From a bacterium (GTDB taxonomy: Bacteria > Patescibacteriota > Minisyncoccia > Phycocordibacterales > JAKEFN01): a stretch of DNA of 7,519 nucleotides. The stretch covers positions 1-7,519 of the forward strand of contig JAKEFN010000128.1 of NCBI GenBank assembly GCA_022616085.1, read 5' to 3'. Below are positions 6,354 through 7,519 of the stretch, one piece after another; positions within the stretch are counted from its first letter, which is position 1, and the number at the start of each line of letters is the position of its first letter. A program made the position numbers and the translations under genes. Below the pieces are notes generated by a model, which was given only the letters and a program-made list of their open reading frames with translations, ran no database searches and was not told the DNA's origin.

Positions 6354-6824
6354 ATGAAACTCGGCGACAAAGCGATTGATTTCAAACTTTCTGATCAGGA
6401 CGGAAAAATGCACAGCCTCTCCGACCACAAAGGCGAGTGGCTCCTTTTATATTTTTATCCGAGAGATTTGACGCCGGGGTGTACGGTGGAGGCGTGTGCG
6501 CTCCGCGATAATTGGAGCGAGTTCGGCAAGCGCGGCGCGGCCGTTCTCGGTGTTTCGGCTGATACGGCGGAGAGCCACAAAAAATTTGCCGACAAACATG
6601 ATCTTCCATTTCCTTTGCTTGCCGATACAGAGAAGAAACTCATCAAGGCATATGGCGTTTGGGGCAAAAAGAAATTCATGGGCAGGGAATACATGGGCAT
6701 AAACCGTATGTCGTTTCTCATCGACCCGAAAGGAAAAATCGCAAAAATCTACAAAACCGTAAAGCCCGCCATGCATGCCGAGGAAGTGCTCGCGGATGTT
6801 GATGTATTTGAAGCGGAAAAGTGA
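6354..6824 (+). CDS. Thiol peroxidase, PrxQ/Bcp-type peroxiredoxin
   Basis: A 156-residue cytoplasmic peroxiredoxin, the normal length for the Bcp/PrxQ subfamily, which reduces H2O2 and organic hydroperoxides using thioredoxin-like donors. The active site TPGCTVEACALRD (40-52) has the peroxidatic Cys43 and, five residues on, the resolving Cys48, as in atypical 2-Cys PrxQ enzymes. The conserved Arg is R118 in GINRMSFLIDPKGKI (115-129). The N-terminal GDKAIDFKLSDQDGK and the LLYFYPRDLTPGC strand-loop also match the family. It starts 12 bases after the hypothetical gene and so probably shares its transcript; no Shine-Dalgarno sequence is evident. Peroxide defence would suit an organism handling copper, which drives Fenton-type chemistry, but this gene is widespread and the proximity may mean nothing. 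Confidence 0.96.
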   Translation: MKLGDKAIDFKLSDQDGKMHSLSDHKGEWLLLYFYPRDLTPGCTVEACALRDNWSEFGKRGAAVLGVSADTAESHKKFADKHDLPFPLLADTEKKLIKAYGVWGKKKFMGREYMGINRMSFLIDPKGKIAKIYKTVKPAMHAEEVLADVDVFEAEK

Positions 6825-6836
6825 TCTCTACTCACT

Positions 6837-6864
6837 TTCAACATTCTGCGCTTTATGCTATTCT
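6837..6864 (+). promoter_or_regulatory. Promoter of the nucleotidyltransferase remnant
   Basis: TTCAAC (6837-6842) and TATTCT (6859-6864) are 16 bases apart, within TTATGCTATTCT. Start of transcription would fall at or next to the ATG at 6871, so the message would be leaderless. It may now drive the tRNA-binding gene at 7004. Confidence 0.45.
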
Positions 6865-6870
6865 GCGCTT

Positions 6871-7003
6871 ATGGCTGATATTCGGGAAAAAATTAAGGAA
6901 GCTATTGAAAAAAATCCTTATGGAGACACTATACGTAGATCTGGAATACGTGCAAGGAGGATTTACCCCCACTTAAGAAGACGCTTAAGGTAATTTTGGA
7001 TTC
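6871..7003 (+). pseudogene. Decayed N terminus of a MNT-type nucleotidyltransferase
   Basis: The frame opened by ATG 6871 codes for MADIREKIKEAIEKNPYGD and further residues to a stop at 6991-6993, 40 residues in all. The first 20 residues resemble the N-terminal helix of small nucleotidyltransferases, which normally continue into a GSxxxG-(x)n-DVD active site. After residue 23 the likely continuation changes frame: YVQGGFTPT is read from 6947 in the next frame, and LKVILDS from 6984 in the third. Together these look like remains of GSYVQGxFTPTSDVDLKVILDS, with the Gly-Ser pair damaged and the catalytic Asp-x-Asp lost. The remnant stops where the next gene begins, so the rest was probably deleted. 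The alternative is a real 40-residue basic peptide or a sequencing artefact; family recognition is from memory of the motif. Confidence 0.42.
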
Positions 7004-7333
7004 ATGATCACCATAGACGAATTCAAAAAAATGGAAATAAAAATCGGCGAGATTCTCTCTGCCGAAAAAATACCCGATACGGATAAGCTCCTCAAACTCT
7101 CGGTCGCGATGGGGGAGGAGTCTCCGCGCACCATTGTCTCGGGCATCGCGAAATTTTTTCCGGATCCGGAAACGCTTGTCGGGAGAAAAGTCGCATTTGC
7201 GGCGAATTTGGAGCCCCGGACGATCCGCGGCATAGAGAGCCAGGGGATGATTCTTGCGGTTGGGAGTGAGGGCGGCCCCTTTTCACTTCTTGAAGTATCG
7301 AAAGATATTACTGCCGGAAGCGCTATAAAATAA
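7004..7333 (+). CDS. Stand-alone tRNA-binding domain protein (MetRS beta-type / CsaA-like)
   Basis: A 109-residue protein made of one OB-fold tRNA-binding domain, the same size as the C-terminal domain of methionyl-tRNA synthetase or the Trbp111/CsaA proteins. Signature segments are EIKIGEILSAEKIPDTDKLL (11-30), RTIVSGIA (42-49) and NLEPRTIRGIESQGMILA (68-85). Dimers of such domains bind the outer corner of tRNA and raise aminoacylation by a separate catalytic subunit. It is probably annotated as methionine-tRNA ligase subunit beta, though CsaA-like chaperone activity cannot be excluded. The ATG at 7004 overlaps the last codon of the third-frame remnant before it. It may depend on the promoter at 6837-6864, since no strong box lies nearer. 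Confidence 0.9.
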   Translation: MITIDEFKKMEIKIGEILSAEKIPDTDKLLKLSVAMGEESPRTIVSGIAKFFPDPETLVGRKVAFAANLEPRTIRGIESQGMILAVGSEGGPFSLLEVSKDITAGSAIK

Positions 7334-7335
7334 TC

Positions 7336-7401
7336 GCCATTTAAAGATGGCAAAAAAAATCTCACTTCCTCTCGCAAGGAAGAAGAAGGCGCTATTTTTT
7401 T
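7336..7401 (+). terminator. Possible terminator region after the tRNA-binding gene
   Basis: Just after the stop codon there is a small hairpin (GCCATT 7336-7341 with GATGGC 7346-7351), an A8 tract (7352-7359), a second hairpin (CTTCCT 7365-7370 with AGGAAG 7377-7382) and a T7 tract (7395-7401). The A and T tracts can pair around the second hairpin, a layout used by two-way terminators. The 12-base gap between that hairpin and the T tract makes it an imperfect match. Confidence 0.4.
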
Positions 7402-7419
7402 AAGATTTGCTTCCACAGC

Positions 7420-7516
7420 TAGAGCTTGTGAAAAAACTATTGACGTAGCGAGAATTCATGGTGCGAGGCGAAAATGCGGCGAGGAAAGCGAGGAATATTG
7501 TTGATATTTTGAGTCT
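7420..7516. repeat. Right arm of the 97-bp inverted repeat
   Basis: Reverse complement of bases 1-97 with one mismatch (base 7492). Three more bases (7517-7519) lie beyond the point matching base 1. It contains no recognisable gene. TTGACG at 7440-7445 resembles a -35 box pointing outwards, but no -10 box lies at the right distance. Confidence 0.93.
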
Positions 7517-7519
7517 TTC

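Noticed and set aside
6775..6870. Start at 6775 for the nucleotidyltransferase remnant
   Set aside because: It overlaps the end of the peroxiredoxin gene and reads through the promoter; the family-like sequence begins only at the ATG at 6871.
1..7519. CRISPR array, tRNA or rRNA genes
   Set aside because: No set of regularly spaced direct repeats, no cloverleaf-like sequence and no conserved rRNA segment was noticed when reading either strand.

Overview
This 7.5 kb window has about 50% GC and is densely coded, with every recognisable gene on the + strand. It looks like a fragment of a Patescibacteria/CPR genome, probably Parcubacteria-like; this is inference from gene content, not from a marker gene. 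The supporting traits are a GtrA-like protein, a 66-residue membrane protein with the EKTRKYFLWT motif, a stand-alone MetRS-beta-type tRNA-binding protein, a very short intergenic layout, almost no Shine-Dalgarno sequences, and -10 boxes lying a few bases before start codons.

Layout. Bases 1-97 and 7420-7516 form a 97-bp inverted repeat (96 of 97 positions match) that runs to both window edges. Inside it come a two-gene copper module (CopB-type P1B-3 ATPase, 151-2070; membrane-anchored multicopper oxidase, 2073-3593), a PPOX-like flavin-binding-fold protein (3625-4119), and a strong 32-bp dyad over its stop codon. Next are a GtrA-family protein (4185-4574), a small membrane protein (4626-4826), and a 75-bp MITE-like element with 18-bp terminal inverted repeats and TTAAA direct repeats (4859-4933). 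The right-hand part holds a Met-rich membrane-anchored protein (4961-5641), an unrecognised helical, charged protein (5664-6341), a PrxQ/Bcp peroxiredoxin (6354-6824), a decayed nucleotidyltransferase start (6871-7003), and the tRNA-binding protein (7004-7333).

How the genes may work together. The ATPase should export copper from the cytoplasm. The multicopper oxidase, two bases downstream and anchored outside the membrane, should oxidise Cu(I) to the less toxic Cu(II). The Met-rich anchored protein and the peroxiredoxin could extend this into copper/oxidative stress defence, but they are separated from the pair by unrelated genes and that link is inference. The most notable points are the inverted repeats bounding the whole segment, the MITE-like insertion between a promoter and a gene, the leaderless-type promoters, and the nucleotidyltransferase remnant.
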